Assembly: GCA_951230915.1 (NCBI GenBank)
Contig: OX579641.1
Location: forward strand, 18,640,254 to 18,704,253
DNA: 64,000 nt
Direction: 5' to 3'
DNA from: Antitrichia curtipendula
Taxonomy: Eukaryota > Streptophyta > Bryopsida > Hypnales > Leucodontaceae
Shown: positions 34,641-47,409 of the stretch, in pieces
Position numbering within the stretch: the first letter of the stretch is position 1
Layout: every line of letters starts with the position of its first letter
Made by a program: the position numbers and the translations under genes
The notes under the pieces: model-generated
Database searches by the model: none
The model's input: only the letters and a program-made list of their open reading frames with translations
What the model was told of the DNA's origin: nothing

Positions 34641-37600
34641 GAATGTCGTTTGCGAACTCGATCTCTAACTACCTGAGTCCTGCTGGGGGGTCAGGAGGCG
34701 AGTGTGGGAAGCCCCTGCAACGGGCCGACCCGATCATGCGCTAGCTAGCGAACTTCTGGCTAACTTCGCTAGCTGGCTACTATATAGCCTGCGCGCTACC
34801 CGCGAAGCCCTGATGATCCATCATCATGGGGACGACGGCCTTTTACTCGCCAGAGTGATGGCAGCAAGCAAGCTCGCACTAGTGAGACAACAGTAGTAGT
34901 GTCTGGAAGGAACGTTTTGCTCGGATCAATCTCAGCTCGGAACTCAGCCTCGAAGGGCAACAGTCTGTGTCCCTGTTTTGTTCAGGGTATGTACTGTTGA
35001 ATTGTATTGAATTGAATTGAATTGAATGTGGTGGTTTCTTTTCTATTTGTGCGCACGAACAGGATTTGCAAGTTGTTTCAGGGAAAGGAGTTTGCCCGGA
35101 GTGTTTTCGTTTGGTGGATTGTTGAGTTGCGAGCACTTGGAAGAATGATACTGTGCAGCAGCAGGTTCGGTTTGATTGGGTGGATTTTGTGTTCAGCTCG
35201 CTGCAGGATTGTTGTTTTTGTTGCAGATTTAGTACATGCATGCGCTGACGACATACGGGGTTGAATCTTGTGTTAATTGGAGGATGGAGAATAGGTCTAG
35301 CTGGTGCAAGGAGTTGAAATCGACCGGTAGCTAATGTTCTTAGAATCGTGTATTGGTCGGTTGTAATCCTATTCCGACGCGGATGATGTCGTCTTTAGAC
35401 CGCAATCGACCTCCAGAAGAATGTGTTTGCTTTTCACTTTTTCAGCTGATTTTTTGGGTGAAGCACGCACAGAATGGTGAATTGAAGTGAACCATTCGAG
35501 TTCGTCGACTTGGTTGATAGCTTTGTAGTTGATGGATTACGCGTAGCTGGAAATGTGATCTGAGAGAGGAGATCGAGTTAATTAGTGCTTGGGTTCGTGA
35601 AGAAATGAAAGCCTCGGAGTGAGTGGAAAGTTGTCGGTCCGGGGAGATTGGATCGAGAGATGAGAGGAAGACGTGCATGCACATACAGATTCAGAGCATT
35701 CGATTGATCAGTGTATATACCCCCCTGCTAGTCTGCAATCATCGATTATAAGCCGGTGACAATTGAAACTCCAGTTCGGAGTTCAATGCCCCGTTGAATG
35801 CTGCCTGAATATGGTACAACGTAACAGTCGTCGTGTATACAGTGTTAGTACAATTGATCCAATCCTGGAAGCACAGCTAGGTGCACCAAGCTGCCACTTT
35901 AATTTCGTCGCGACCCCACAAGAGTGACGAGAACCACAACTTCCGGAGTGCGGCCGGAGACTGACTGAACTTTTGTTGACTAGATTCAATTCTCCAGAAG
36001 TAGTATACGATGCCTAATGATCATGTCCCCCGAAAGGAAAAATGTACGTGCAAGGCAAAGGACCCACAAGCTCGCTTTCTTAATCGATAGCGGAAGGATC
36101 TAGAACCTGCTTCAGATCAGATCCCCAACCAGCTAGGCTTAATTAGCTAGCTTGCTTTGGTATCTATCTATCCCCAAGAACGGTACTTACATGTCTGTTT
36201 TGGGAAACTGATGATCGAGAGCAAGCTTCCTTGCTTTTGATTTATCCTAGTTTTCAGTAACTGTGTGGAGCCCAAGGTTCTGACCAACGAACTCTCGAAC
36301 TACTGCAGTTTCGAGCCACTGTCGTTGCTGGATTGTCTGAAAAAAGTGTGTATGTGGGACCCATCTTGGTCGGAAACTCACCACGAAACCAGGAAATAAA
36401 ACCAGCAAGACAAAAAGGAAGCACTGTTCCGAAGGCTAACTAGCTAGCTGCAGCATCATCTGTCAACTTTCTGCACCACATGATACACTCTCAAGCCTCT
36501 TCGTGGAGAATCTTGTGACGAGAACGTTACGTAGTGACTCGGTTAAGTTTCGCCTAACATGCTGTATGTTGCTGTTTTTGGAACTCAGGAAGCGGTGGCA
36601 TCGTCTACAGAGAATGTGGGGAGCTTAGAGCAGAATTCAGAGGAGAAATTTTACAAAAGTGGTGGTGTTGTAGCAGCAGAAGTAGTTGTCGGTGCCGTGA
36701 AGGGTCACTCTAGGGTAGGGAGAGGGCTTGCAACTTCACCCGGCTTGCAATTGCTGAAAGTAAGAGGCCGGCAACAGTGATGTTGTGTTCGCTGGAGATG
36801 TTATGCTATCTAGAGTTTCATGTCCTCCCTGTGAAGTAAGGTAGTCCAGAGAGGATGAGAACTCTCATCTTGCAGATGCATACTGTTGAGCGATAGAAAT
36901 GTACCCCAGCAACGTTGTAACCCTCCCTCATCAGCGGTCGACATCATGCTACAGTACTCAGACTCTTGCGTGGTACATCCTTTCTTGCTGTGGCTCTGTC
37001 CCAGTCTGCACTGTCTCTGTAGGTTTTTGGAGGACTAAGGTTATACGCCTCCTCGTTGGTTTGGTGGATATCCCGTCGTGATGGAAGTCCAGCCCAACCT
37101 AGCTAGCTTCTATGGAATATGTACTCTAACGTACAACTGAGAGTAGATCGATCGACTCCGCTTGTGTGACTGGATTATCACTTTTCAAACTGTGGAAAGA
37201 CGAAGCACTGAGATCTGTAGTCCAGGTTCATTCCTATGTAGTAGTGCGTCTAGCAGGTACGGCAAGGACGTGTGCTAGATGGGGCAAGCTAGATCGATGC
37301 GGAGATGAATTGTAAACGTTTCAGTGCAGATTCGTACGTATTCACTTTCCGAGAGTGCACAGCAAGATTGACAAGCACAGTGGTGATGAAATTTCATCCA
37401 CCAGCACCATGTTTCAAAACTCCCAGGGTTGCGGGTTTCGTTCTGGTTGGAGGCTTACACACGGAATTGAGTGAACGGAATCATAAATCACCTGCTGAAT
37501 AGTGTTCCGAATAAAGTAGGTTGCACTTAGAGTTTATGCTCGGGATATGTATTCAGTGGTTAGCTAGCGAGTGCCCGCTGCGGCGCTGCCTTGGCCGTAC

Positions 37601-37741
37601 GTACTGTAGAAACGAATGCTAGCTGTGGAACCGTGAGATTGAAGCCGTGATGAGACTCCGGTTAGAGATTCTGAGAAAGATCCGGCAGCAGTTCCACTTC
37701 GACCCCAGTTGCAGCGGGATTGCAATTGCACGTTTGTCGTG
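34641..37741. other. Region upstream of the MYB gene; possible promoter and long leader
   Basis: No convincing coding exon. A TATATAG box lies at about 34781, and the DNA from there to 37741 is more GC-balanced than the transposon regions, which could be a distal promoter plus a long or intron-bearing 5' UTR of the MYB gene. A (GAATT)n-type run lies at about 35000-35027. This reading is inference; transcript data are needed to place the start. Confidence 0.3.
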
Positions 37742-40700
37742 ATGGGCCGCCATTCGTGCTCTCACAAGCAGAAACTGAAGAAAGGGCTGTGGTCACCGGA
37801 GGAAGACGAGAAGCTGGTGCGGTACATCACCAAGCACGGGCATGGCTGCTGGAGCGCTGTTCCCAAGCAAGCAGGTGCGTGAATTCACGCAGCTCCCTTA
37901 TTCCGTAATATCACTTGGAATCAAACTTGATATTTTCCTTGTCATCGTCTTTAATCCTATGGTACACCCACCCTCAGTGAGAGCTCCACACTATAGTAGC
38001 ACTCTAAAGTAGTGAAACCCTCAAGTAGTGCAAGGAATTTTTGGTATCACTTTCCTTGGGATATCATCATATTCAATCAGTTTCCTGCAGGAAACTGACT
38101 TAAAGATGATAATATCCCAGTTTCCTGCAGTATCAGTTTTCTCTTCAGTTTTCTGAGTTCATATATACCTGAAATTTACATATCACGGAGCTTGTAGAGG
38201 GGAGGTCGATCAAATGGTGCGAGTATGATCATCTCACAAAGGCTCTGCATGCCGTGTGAGTAGATTCTGTTTTTGCAAGAAACTGAAACATCTTCATTTT
38301 GCTTTAGAAAATGAAGTGACATTGTGCAGGCGAGCACATTCATCTTCCTACTGATCGGGCAGTTGGAACAAAGCATTGAATTTAACTGAGGCTCTCTGGA
38401 AATGATTTTGATGTGCATTCTTGATAAACTCAACGCCAATTCAAGTAGTCTACAATGGCCTGCGTAGAAATTTCGCTTCAGCTGGAAATTCTCATTTTTT
38501 TCCTCTTTGATTCAGGGCTATGGCAAATGTATAGAACTGCTGATCCTAATGGGCGCCTTAAGAATGTAGTACGATTTACAGTACAGAATGTACATATTGT
38601 TGTACAATCTCTTACACTGGTTGGTGACTAGCTGCCCGCTGTTTTGCGACATTAATAAGTTCTTAGAGTTAGAGTAGAAATTTAGTGCATTACGGAGTCA
38701 CAATTACGAACTTAGTGTGCAAAACGATTGCTTGAAATTTAAGGTTTCTGAACGACCTGCATCAGTCCAAAATAATTCAGATTTACACATTAACATTACT
38801 TCGATCACTCACTGGCTGTGTTGAGGATAAGTAGATATACCTCTCAGGATATTAATTCTTAGTAAATTATTAATATAATAATGCTGTTAGCTGTCCACCG
38901 AACACATAATTAACTATAACCCTCAATTAACCGACTCTGATATAAGCATGTTTCCTGGCAGGATTGCAGCGGTGCGGAAAGAGCTGCAGGTTAAGGTGGA
39001 TCAACTACCTGAGGCCAGACTTAAAGCGTGGGGTGTTCTCGTCGGCAGAGGAGAATCTGATTATCGACCTTCATGCTGTCCTCGGTAACAGGTCTTCAGA
39101 TCTTCACCCAGTCACTGAACTCGTCAATCAATCATGTACGAAACAAAAATGAATTGATCGATGTTGTTAGTAATTAATACAATTATGCTCATGTACTGAA
39201 GAGAATTCACAAGTAACATGTATATCGAAGCGGACCTCTGTCATGATTCTACCAGGCTTCGATGAACACAATGTAGTTCAGAGTTCAATAAATTATCATC
39301 CTCAGTACTGATTAGAGGTAGACCGGGACAGAATGGTCATGTACCTGAATGCTTTTCTACAAAAATGGGAACTTTTAATTCATTCAATTTAGAATTGGGT
39401 TTCCGATGATCTGAATTAGTTGGATTGATTGCGTGTTTCGATTCTGTAATGAAAGACTCCATTCTTGAGCTTTATGTACACATATAAAGATTGAAGAAAG
39501 TTAATAAAACGTCTGAATTAATACGGAAGTAGAAATCAGAGAACAGGATATATATCACTACAGACTAGAATTCACCTCATACAACAGCGATAGTAGCAAC
39601 GTTTGAACGATGAACACAAAAATTTGATTCCACAGTTGACATTCAATGTGCCTTCATGAACAACGTTTTTGAACATGTTTGCTGAAAAGTGTTGCGTGTA
39701 TACTGAAGTAAGATCCAAGATTTTTATTATTGCTGAAAAACCGTGAGTTGCTAAAGCATCTTCCAACACGTAACGGTTCCAAAGCGTTGCTACAAATGTT
39801 TCAAATGTTCACTCGCTGAACACGTTGCTAAACCCTTCATTCTCGTAGTGATATAAATCAGTTTAATTTATTCCGTTTTTCAGTGCCCTTCGCATGTCTG
39901 TTGATCGGTTGGATCATGTGTTGTGCATGCAGGTGGTCCCAAATTGCCACCCAGTTGCCGGGTCGCACCGACAACGAGATCAAAAACTTCTGGAACTCCT
40001 GCATCAAAAAGAAGTTGCGCAACATTGGTATCGACCCCAACACGCACAAGCTCGTGAGCAACGGTGTGGACTCCAATTGCAACAACATCCATATTCTCGG
40101 AGAGAGTTCCTCCAGTCTCAGTCCTTCAGAAGCTGCGGCTCCCCATTTCAGTAATAAGTCATCCTCTTTCACCTCCTCAAACCCTACCTCAGCTCCCCCA
40201 AATCATCTCCTCCGCAACGAATTCAAACCCCAGGCGCCTCGCATGTTTCCCACCAGTTTCATGGAGGAAGGGTTGTACAATCCAACCAGAATCACCAGTC
40301 CTCTCTCCTCGGGGACCAGCGTAACCCTAAAATCGACGACGTTTCTCGACTTCCGAAGGGCGAGCTCTTCACCGAATTCCATGAACAACAGTACTTTCGC
40401 CTTTTCGAGTACTGACAATCTTCTGGAGCGTCTGCGGATGGGTGGGGAGCATTTACCGCCCAAGCTACCTCCCTTGTCTCCTGGAAACAGCAGCTCTCCT
40501 TTCGACAGTGGCTCCATTAATAACACTTGCAGCTTCAACTCACTTGAGAATGATCTGAGAGGTGGGATCATCAAGCCTGAGCCGTCCACGGTGGTGCCTG
40601 CAGCGTTCAACCCCGTGTTCTGGTTAGCCCAAGGCTCCTTGTCGTCCTCGGATCACGAGCATAGCCAAGGACTGCAGGAAACGAATGTGCTTTCCAACGG

Positions 40701-41652
40701 CCAGCAGCTTCACGAGATCATGTTGCAGCAATCGCAGACCTTTTTTCCGGATCCGAGTAATAATGGCGCGCATGTGGAGGGGAGCAATACCCCCGATCAG
40801 CACATCCCCGAAATGGAGATGAGCCTTGGGCCGTTTGGAGGGCCGCTGCCGCGTGGATTTGAGAGCCACTTGACTGGCACCTTTGATCACCACATGGGCA
40901 ATCTTGATCTGCACTCGGCAGGCTCTCATCTCTGCGAACCTCCTGATCAAGGCGTCCTGAACTCGAAGTTCCAATGCCCTGACGTCTTTAAAGAGCTCCA
41001 GTGCGATGTGGAAGCCGAGTCGAAAGCTTTGGTTTCTGTTCCACGACCACAAGCAACAGGGGAGCCAGGCAGTTTCCATTGGGACCAAGCAGGCAGCAGC
41101 GCTGGAAGTAGCAGTAGCAACACCACGGAAATTCCTATTTCCAGCATGTTTGAAAGCACTCTCATCTGGGGCACCAGTACTACTGCCACTCTTAAGGAAT
41201 CTGACGTTGACGCTGATCATGACCAGGAGGTGCAAATGGCACGCTCTGCAGCTGCTGCTGCACTGAATAACCAGACCTGCTGTGACAATAATAATCATGA
41301 TAATCACAGTGGGGGATTTTCGTCTGGCCAGTCAGATGGAGACACGGTGATGAAATGGTGCAGTGACCATGCGCTCATGCCTATTTCGACTGAGGAGGTT
41401 CCTGCTCCCAGCGCAGCAGCAGCATCAGGGTTTCTAGAGAAATCAGCAGTCCAGCAGCATTCGCAATCCTCAGAGAATCAACTGCAACTGGGCAAGCAAG
41501 TGGAGCAGTCTTCGTTCAGTAATGCTCGTGACCATGAGCCGATGAACTGGCAGATGCACCAGGGGCAAGACATGTATGATCAGACAGAGGGCTTGATTGC
41601 GCCCATGTCGCCCGAGCTGCAACGCATGGCTGCCGTCCTGGATCAAATGTAA
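37742..41652 (+). CDS. R2R3-MYB transcription factor, MYB61/50/55/86-like, 3 exons, 660 aa
   Basis: Exons are 37742-37874, 38962-39091 and 39933-41652, with GT-AG introns of 1,087 and 841 bp at phases 1 and 2. These are the usual plant R2R3-MYB intron positions. The joined frame is 660 aa plus TAA. R2 spans about residues 13-63 with Trp17, Trp37 and Trp57; R3 spans about 66-114 with Phe70, Trp89 and Trp108. The N-terminus [20 protein letters not shown] and the block [10 protein letters not shown] after R3 match the MYB61/50/55/86 subgroup, which controls secondary wall, stomatal and cuticle genes in angiosperms; the role here is unknown. The bHLH-binding signature is not evident. The C-terminus (~545 aa) is long for the subgroup and rich in Ser, Asn and Gln, with conserved-looking pieces ([36 protein letters not shown]) that may be activation segments. 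A nuclear DNA-binding protein. Confidence 0.93.
38058..38118. repeat. 61-bp near-perfect hairpin in MYB intron 1
   Basis: GGGATATCATCAT on the left pairs with GATGATAATATCCC on the right, around a 22-bp perfect palindrome centred on CTGCAG (38077-38098). There is almost no loop, so it would form a cruciform or snap-back hairpin rather than a typical miRNA precursor. CAGTTTCCTGCAG recurs at about 38119-38131. Confidence 0.75.
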
Positions 41653-44094
41653 GGTACTAGGGCTTACAAACCATGCATCAATTTTACGTAAAGCTACGAC
41701 ATTACACGCATTGGGAGCTAGCTAGCCGCTTCTCATCATACGAAAACTAATATATATTTGTACCTCTGCTCAACGCTCAGCTCGATCGCCAAATTAATCC
41801 ACTAATTTGCCATGCCAGGTACTACTTGCTGTGATTCCATAATCAATAATTAAGAAGAACTGCTATCAAGGTAGATTCTCGAGGCGTGTCAGTTGGATAA
41901 CCAGCTCCATCGAGCCATCCTTGGAGTACGTGAGGTCGATCTAGTCATGGCTATGGCAGAAGCTAGTTCCGATTTAATTTTCAGTTAATATTAATTAATA
42001 GCTATGTAGTGATCATTTGAACACATAGTTACGTAAACAGGCCGGAAACCCCCTGGAACAATTCGGGCTACGTGATTTGGAATAACATGTCGATCAGAGA
42101 GAATTAATTAGGGGGGTAGCATGCATTCCAATTGGTAGAAGACAAACGTTAGTGTGATCCGCAGTGTAAATTTATGAAGCCTTCAGTGATTTGAATTGAA
42201 GATTTTCAAGTGTTTTAATTGGGTTCCATGGTATTGCGAACGAATATATGTATCGTACAGCTAGCCTGACCTTGTGCTCCAGGGAAAGCAAAGGCATGTC
42301 GAGTACAAACAAACAGGTGGTCGGTTAGAACACTTGTGAGCTCTGTACAAATAGGCATAGAAAACACTGCTGATTCCGTCGTACTACCATTTTTAGTTGA
42401 TTCCAAAAGGACAAACATTTGATGTGATGATCTGTACATATTTATTTATGATTCCAAAAATTAAAGAATTTTCTTTTTTTTTGCAAAGGGCTGCTTCATG
42501 CTGAATGTATTTCTTAACGTTTCTGTCGATAGGTTCCCACAAGACATGAATGCCCTCCAGCTTGTACACAAGGCTAGCTAGCCTCGCCTTCAATCGCGAC
42601 TAGATCTGGAGATCCTGCCAATTCTGCACTCCATGTGTTTTTGGCTGAATCCTGATGACGGAACTGTTCCGTCAGTACTGTTTTTCTTCTTTTCTTTTCT
42701 TTCTCAGACTGCCAGGAGCTAGATCGATATGCTACGCTAGCTAGCTAGTAGCTAGGCTTAAATTCATCTCTATGTCATACCATATGTTCCAGGAGCTAGA
42801 GTCATTATTGTGACACCAGTAAGCGTGTCTTTTAGGAACTTAGAGCCACACTAGCTAGCTAGCTGGCAGAATCAATCAGACCATGCCCAGCGCAGCGCGG
42901 TGCATGCTTTTGGAAAAAAACCTCAGTGTCAGAGAGGCAGCAGAGCCGGCTGCGCATAAGATGACGAGTGCTTGAAATGAAAATGCAACTAAATCGTCCT
43001 AGTCCTTACATGACGGCAGTAAACCAATTCAATCGATAATAAAAAAACAAAAAGTCATTCATTTGACTACAGTATACAGCCTTGAGTTCGATCACTCGAT
43101 CCATCACGTGCTTCTATATATTCGTCGGCTTCTTTGTCATCACCTGGTGATGCTACACAGAATCGATGTGGAGCTTGTCATTTTGTCCCTGTACAGAAGG
43201 TACATCTCCAACCTTACATATTATTATTATTTTCGATCTTTCTGCGTTGATTTTGAACAAGTCAGCCTGTGTTCATGAGTGACCTGACCTGGACCCTCGC
43301 TCCCTGCGCGCGCGCAGGCACTGTCACGTACAATCGATCGAGCTTTTGAGGAAATATATAATAATAATCCAATATATATGGGGTATATACACTTGGTAAT
43401 ATATATGACTATCTCTCTACATATAGCTAGCTAGTCGCCTGCCTGCCTGCGCGCCTGCCTGCCTGTTGTACTCCCGAATCGAAAACTTGAGCCTGCATGC
43501 CCATGGTTTGATTAATCTGCTCAGATCAAATGCTCTTCCTGCTACTCGATCGAGGTGCCTGTCCAGACCAGACATACACTCGATCAGGCGTTTGGAAAGT
43601 CAAAGGACGCCAGGCGAAGTTAAGTCAGAGAAGGATTTTCAGGAGATTGCACAAAAGGAGGTCTTCCATCGGTTTGTACGTACAATATTGAGGGATTGGC
43701 AAGCCAAGGGTCATCTGATCTATTGATCTCTGTACGATTGACAATCATGGGTTCATACGATCGATGCCTGGTTTTCAGCTCCGTGGACGGAACTCGATCA
43801 ACACCCAAAGTTCAGGCAGGCAGGACGACGACACCACCGATGACGTGAGGACAGGGAAACGTCAACTGGGGGAACTCAAGGGATTTCGGAGGGCCTTACA
43901 ATTGCAACAGAGTGGACGGACTGTCTGCAAACCACGTCTGTATCATTGCACTTGCCATTTCATGAGTAATCCAAAGCTGTGGCCAATTATGAGACCAGAG
44001 TGGGAAAATTTCAACTCTAAATCCCTGATTGTTAGATGCCGTTAATATGAGAGGGGGCATAATAATTCAGTGATGGGGAATTTCGTTAAAATTA
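41653..44094. other. 3' region of the MYB gene and intergenic DNA
   Basis: The first several hundred bases are probably 3' UTR. Simple repeats: (CTAG)n runs at about 42735-42750 and 42851-42863, (CTGC/CTG)n at about 43437-43464, and AT/TATA-rich runs at about 43351-43415. ORFs of 60-93 codons have no recognisable motifs. Confidence 0.45.
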
Positions 44095-44205
44095 TGGCGC
44101 CATAACCGCCATTCTGCCACTTTTATGATTTAGATTGTGTGGTCCGAAATCTATACCTGTCCTAGATGGCACTTTTGCAGTTTAGAATTTTAGATCGTAT
44201 TTTGA
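44095..44205. repeat. Dispersed foldback repeat (ATGGC/GCCAT family), copy 4
   Basis: CCACTTTTATGATTTAGATT, then GGTCCGAAATCTATACCTGT and ATGGCACTTTTGCAGTTTAG match copies 1-3. The right palindromic end is lost. Confidence 0.45.
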
Positions 44206-44759
44206 TTTTTAATAAATCAATAATAGAAAATTAAATTAAAAAAAAAATTTGGCCATTTGTGAGGACTTGATGGTGATGAGATTTCACCAAAAAAATGAAC
44301 TTGAAACCATCTTCAATGTTGATAAGTGTGTGCGTCATGGAGCCCCTTTTCGAAACTATTTGCACGAACGTGAATATGAAATAGCGTACTTTTTGATGCC
44401 CTTCATATAGAACATGTCCCACTAGTGTGAAAATAGACCACCAAAATTTTAGCTCTGTATCATTAAATTTGGATACTCTCCAATACTAAAAATTGAAAAA
44501 AATTGTGACAATGCAGAGAAATTGAATTTTAAATATGAAATGATTTTTAATTTTAAGAAAATAATAAAGGATATAATTACAATCAAATCACTTAGAAAGA
44601 ATTTTTTTATTTTTGTCATTGGATTTTTAATTCAAAAGCTATAGTGGAGGACAAAATCAATTTGGCAAAATCTTACCAAAATTGTTTGATTTTTCTTGCA
44701 ATCACTCCTCACAAGACAACTATGCATCTCAAAGGGGTGATTCACAAGGAGAACGGCAA

Positions 44760-44898
44760 GGTGTCACCCTAGGATATTTTTATTTCACAATGCATCTTTA
44801 TCCCCCAAACTTTCTATTTTAAGAAAGCTTTTCTTTTTGAAGGGGGGAGGGGGGGGGAGAAAAGTAATGTGAAATATAAATATTGTCGAGGTGACACC
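44760..44898. repeat. Palindromic MITE with GGTGTCACC/GGTGACACC ends
   Basis: GGTGTCACCCTAGGATATTT and its imperfect reverse complement (AATATTGTCGAGGTGACACC) bound a 139-bp foldback with a G-rich loop (about 44840-44860). The stem also pairs ATTTCACAATG with a degenerate TAATGTGAAAT. It is related in stem sequence to the palindrome at 49290. Confidence 0.7.
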
Positions 44899-44997
44899 CT
44901 TCCGGTTTCCCTATGATTTAGGGTCTCAAACGGCAACTTTGGGTACTAAAAGATAAAAAGGGTGACCACATGTCCTAAAGGATGACTTTGGGTCCCT

Positions 44998-45930
44998 TTA
45001 ACCCCTAAAGTTCCATGACTATGTTTTCACCGAAAACGCTCAAAAACTGTCATTTTTAGTACACGTACCAAATTTTTGAAAAAAACATTTTTTTGACACA
45101 TGTAACCGTAGGATCTTTTAGTATGCTGACTTGAGAGCATGTGGTAAAAACTTTAGAAATTTCCACCGCGTGGATTGCAAGATATAAGCATTCAAGATCA
45201 CTAAAATTGTTTTTTTGATCCTGCGAAAAACCAGGCAGCTGCACTTCAGAAGCTCACTTTTCTATGAAAAAATGGCCAAAATGGTGGTGCTTCTTTGAGT
45301 TCTTTTTCCTAGACAAGTTGGCTACATGCTTAAAAAATTTCACATCATTTGGAATTGCGCAACATATAGGAAAAAAATAATAAGTAGAATGAAGTAGAGA
45401 ATGATTCAAAATACAAAATTGTTAAGAATTTAGGTATGGAATTGGAAATTGCCAATCCCAATGGTTGAAATGTTGTAATAAAAAATCTACATCCTAAGAT
45501 TTTATTTTTTTCAAAAAATATTGAAAATCGAGTAAGATAAAGAACTTCAAAGTTTATTTTAGAGTAGAGATTCCATAAGTGCCCGCAAACTAAAACTCCT
45601 CATAACTTTTGATTCATTGGTCAAAATGGAATGATTAAAAGCTTTTCATGTATATATAACTCTAGAAAACCAATTTCAAATTTTTGTTCTTGAAAAAAGT
45701 GTTGTTTTTTTATCTGCCCGGCCTGCCCGGCCGAAGAAAAAAGGAACATATTAGGCCATAACTTCTAACTCATATTTCCAAATGTCATGAAATTTAGTGC
45801 ATATGAAAGATATTCCTTGCGCACAACTTTGATTAAAACTTCAGCCAAAAATATGAAAATCTCTAGTCACAAGTACCTGCCCAAAACTTCTATACTGCCA
45901 AAAAACACATGCTGGTCCTTTTGGGGTTAA
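44998..45930 (-). mobile_element. TTAA-bounded element, subtype A, copy 6 (inverted)
   Basis: Left end TTAACCCCTAAAGTTCCATG; right end GGTCCTTTTGGGGTTAA. It is the reverse complement of subtype A copies 1, 2 and 5, with CTCATAACTTTTGATTCATT and GTAACCGTAGGATCTTTTAG. It is 0.93 kb and non-coding. A GCCCGGCCTGCCCGGCCG segment lies near 45717. Confidence 0.75.
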
Positions 45931-46593
45931 GTGTGACAAGATGTCAAGGATCTCAAAATACCACTATTTCTTAAAACACATTGAATCTAATTTTTGATAG
46001 ACATTGGATTTGACTCTATAGACTATAGGCCTAAAGTTATATGAAAATTTAAGTTATAAAATTAAACATAATTTTTGTACCGTCTCCAAATAATATCAAA
46101 AGACTTAAAGTTTGAATACCCCTCATTTGAATGTTTTCAATGTTTTTATTTGTTTATATTTATGAAATTTCAATTTCAATTTTTAATATTTTAAAAGTTT
46201 GGACATTTAAATTATTTTAATGTTTCAATGTTTATTTGTGTAAATTTTAAAAATAATCAAATTTATAATCCATAATCTTTACAAAAACTAATTATTATTT
46301 TAATTTATACTAAACTTCAAATGATGTTCTTATTGGTTTCATGGCTAATATTCTTTGAACATTTTTCTTGATGTTTATAATGAAACACTTCTTCAATGCT
46401 AAAATGTACAAAATTTAGACCCTTTGTTTTATATGGTCTTTCAATTTTACATTTAGAATTTAACATATGGATATATTTGATGTTTATAAATTTTTGATTT
46501 AATATTTTTATTTTTATGGATTCAAATCTATGAAAATTTGAATTTTTTTATAGATTTTAATATTTATTCACAATAAAATTTAAATACATACCT

Positions 46594-47409
46594 TTAATCC
46601 CTAAAATTTCAAGGCCTCTTTTCCATCAAAACACACTTAAAACCGTCATTTCTTTAGCAAAGAACAAAAAACAAAATTTAATGTTTTTTTTGAATATTCA
46701 AACTTGCCAACTACATTTTTGGACTTTGAACCTTCATAATTTCTAATTTTTACTCTATTGACTTTGAATTTCTAATTTTATATAATAAATTATTGAGTTG
46801 AGAGTCTAGGAAAAAATATTCAAAAAATACACACTTAGTTTTCACTCATTAAAAAATTGTGAAGTAGAAAGAGGTTCAAGATTGAAGGAAAATCTAAATT
46901 GTTAATAGCTCTAATATGGAATTGAAATACACTAATCTCAATGGTGAGATTGATCTAGCAAGAGATCTCAACCTTGTAAAACTTTTTGTTTGGAAAAATT
47001 ATGAAAATTGAGGTCAGAAATGAATCTTTTAATTTATTTTTTCAAGAAGATGCTCTAATTACCTCCAAAACAAGATTGTCCATAAATTTCACATAACAAA
47101 TCCAAATGGAATAAATCAAAGCTTCCTATGTACATAAAAATATAATCTAAATAAAATAAAAATTTAGAATCTTTATTTTATTTTATTTTTAAAGGTTTTA
47201 TTTTTACCTGCCAAATTAGAAAAAGGAAATTTTGTGCCATAACTTTTGCTCCTAGGCTCTATTTGAAATTAAAATTATGTTTTTAAGAAGCAAATGTGTT
47301 TTTCTACCTTAAGAAAAAAATTCAAAAAATCATGACAAATATTGAGACCATAGGAGCCTGTCCTAAATCCATTTGTCCCTTGAAGGGACAATGGGACTTT
47401 AGGGGTTAA
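46594..47409 (-). mobile_element. TTAA-bounded element, subtype B, copy 7 (inverted)
   Basis: Left end TTAATCCCTAAAATTTCAAG; right end TGGGACTTTAGGGGTTAA. It is collinear with copy 4 (GGTTCAAGATTGAAGGAAAA, GATGCTCTAA, CCAAATGGAATAAATCAAAG). It lacks the GTAACCGTAGGATC block, which explains its shorter length (0.82 kb). Confidence 0.78.

Noticed and set aside
38058..38118. miRNA precursor in the MYB intron
   Set aside because: The palindrome has essentially no loop, and the arms are too short for a plant pre-miRNA.
39858..41307. Long minus-strand and second-frame ORFs under the MYB gene
   Set aside because: They are shadows of the MYB third exon, whose frame continues a canonical MYB domain with correct intron phases.
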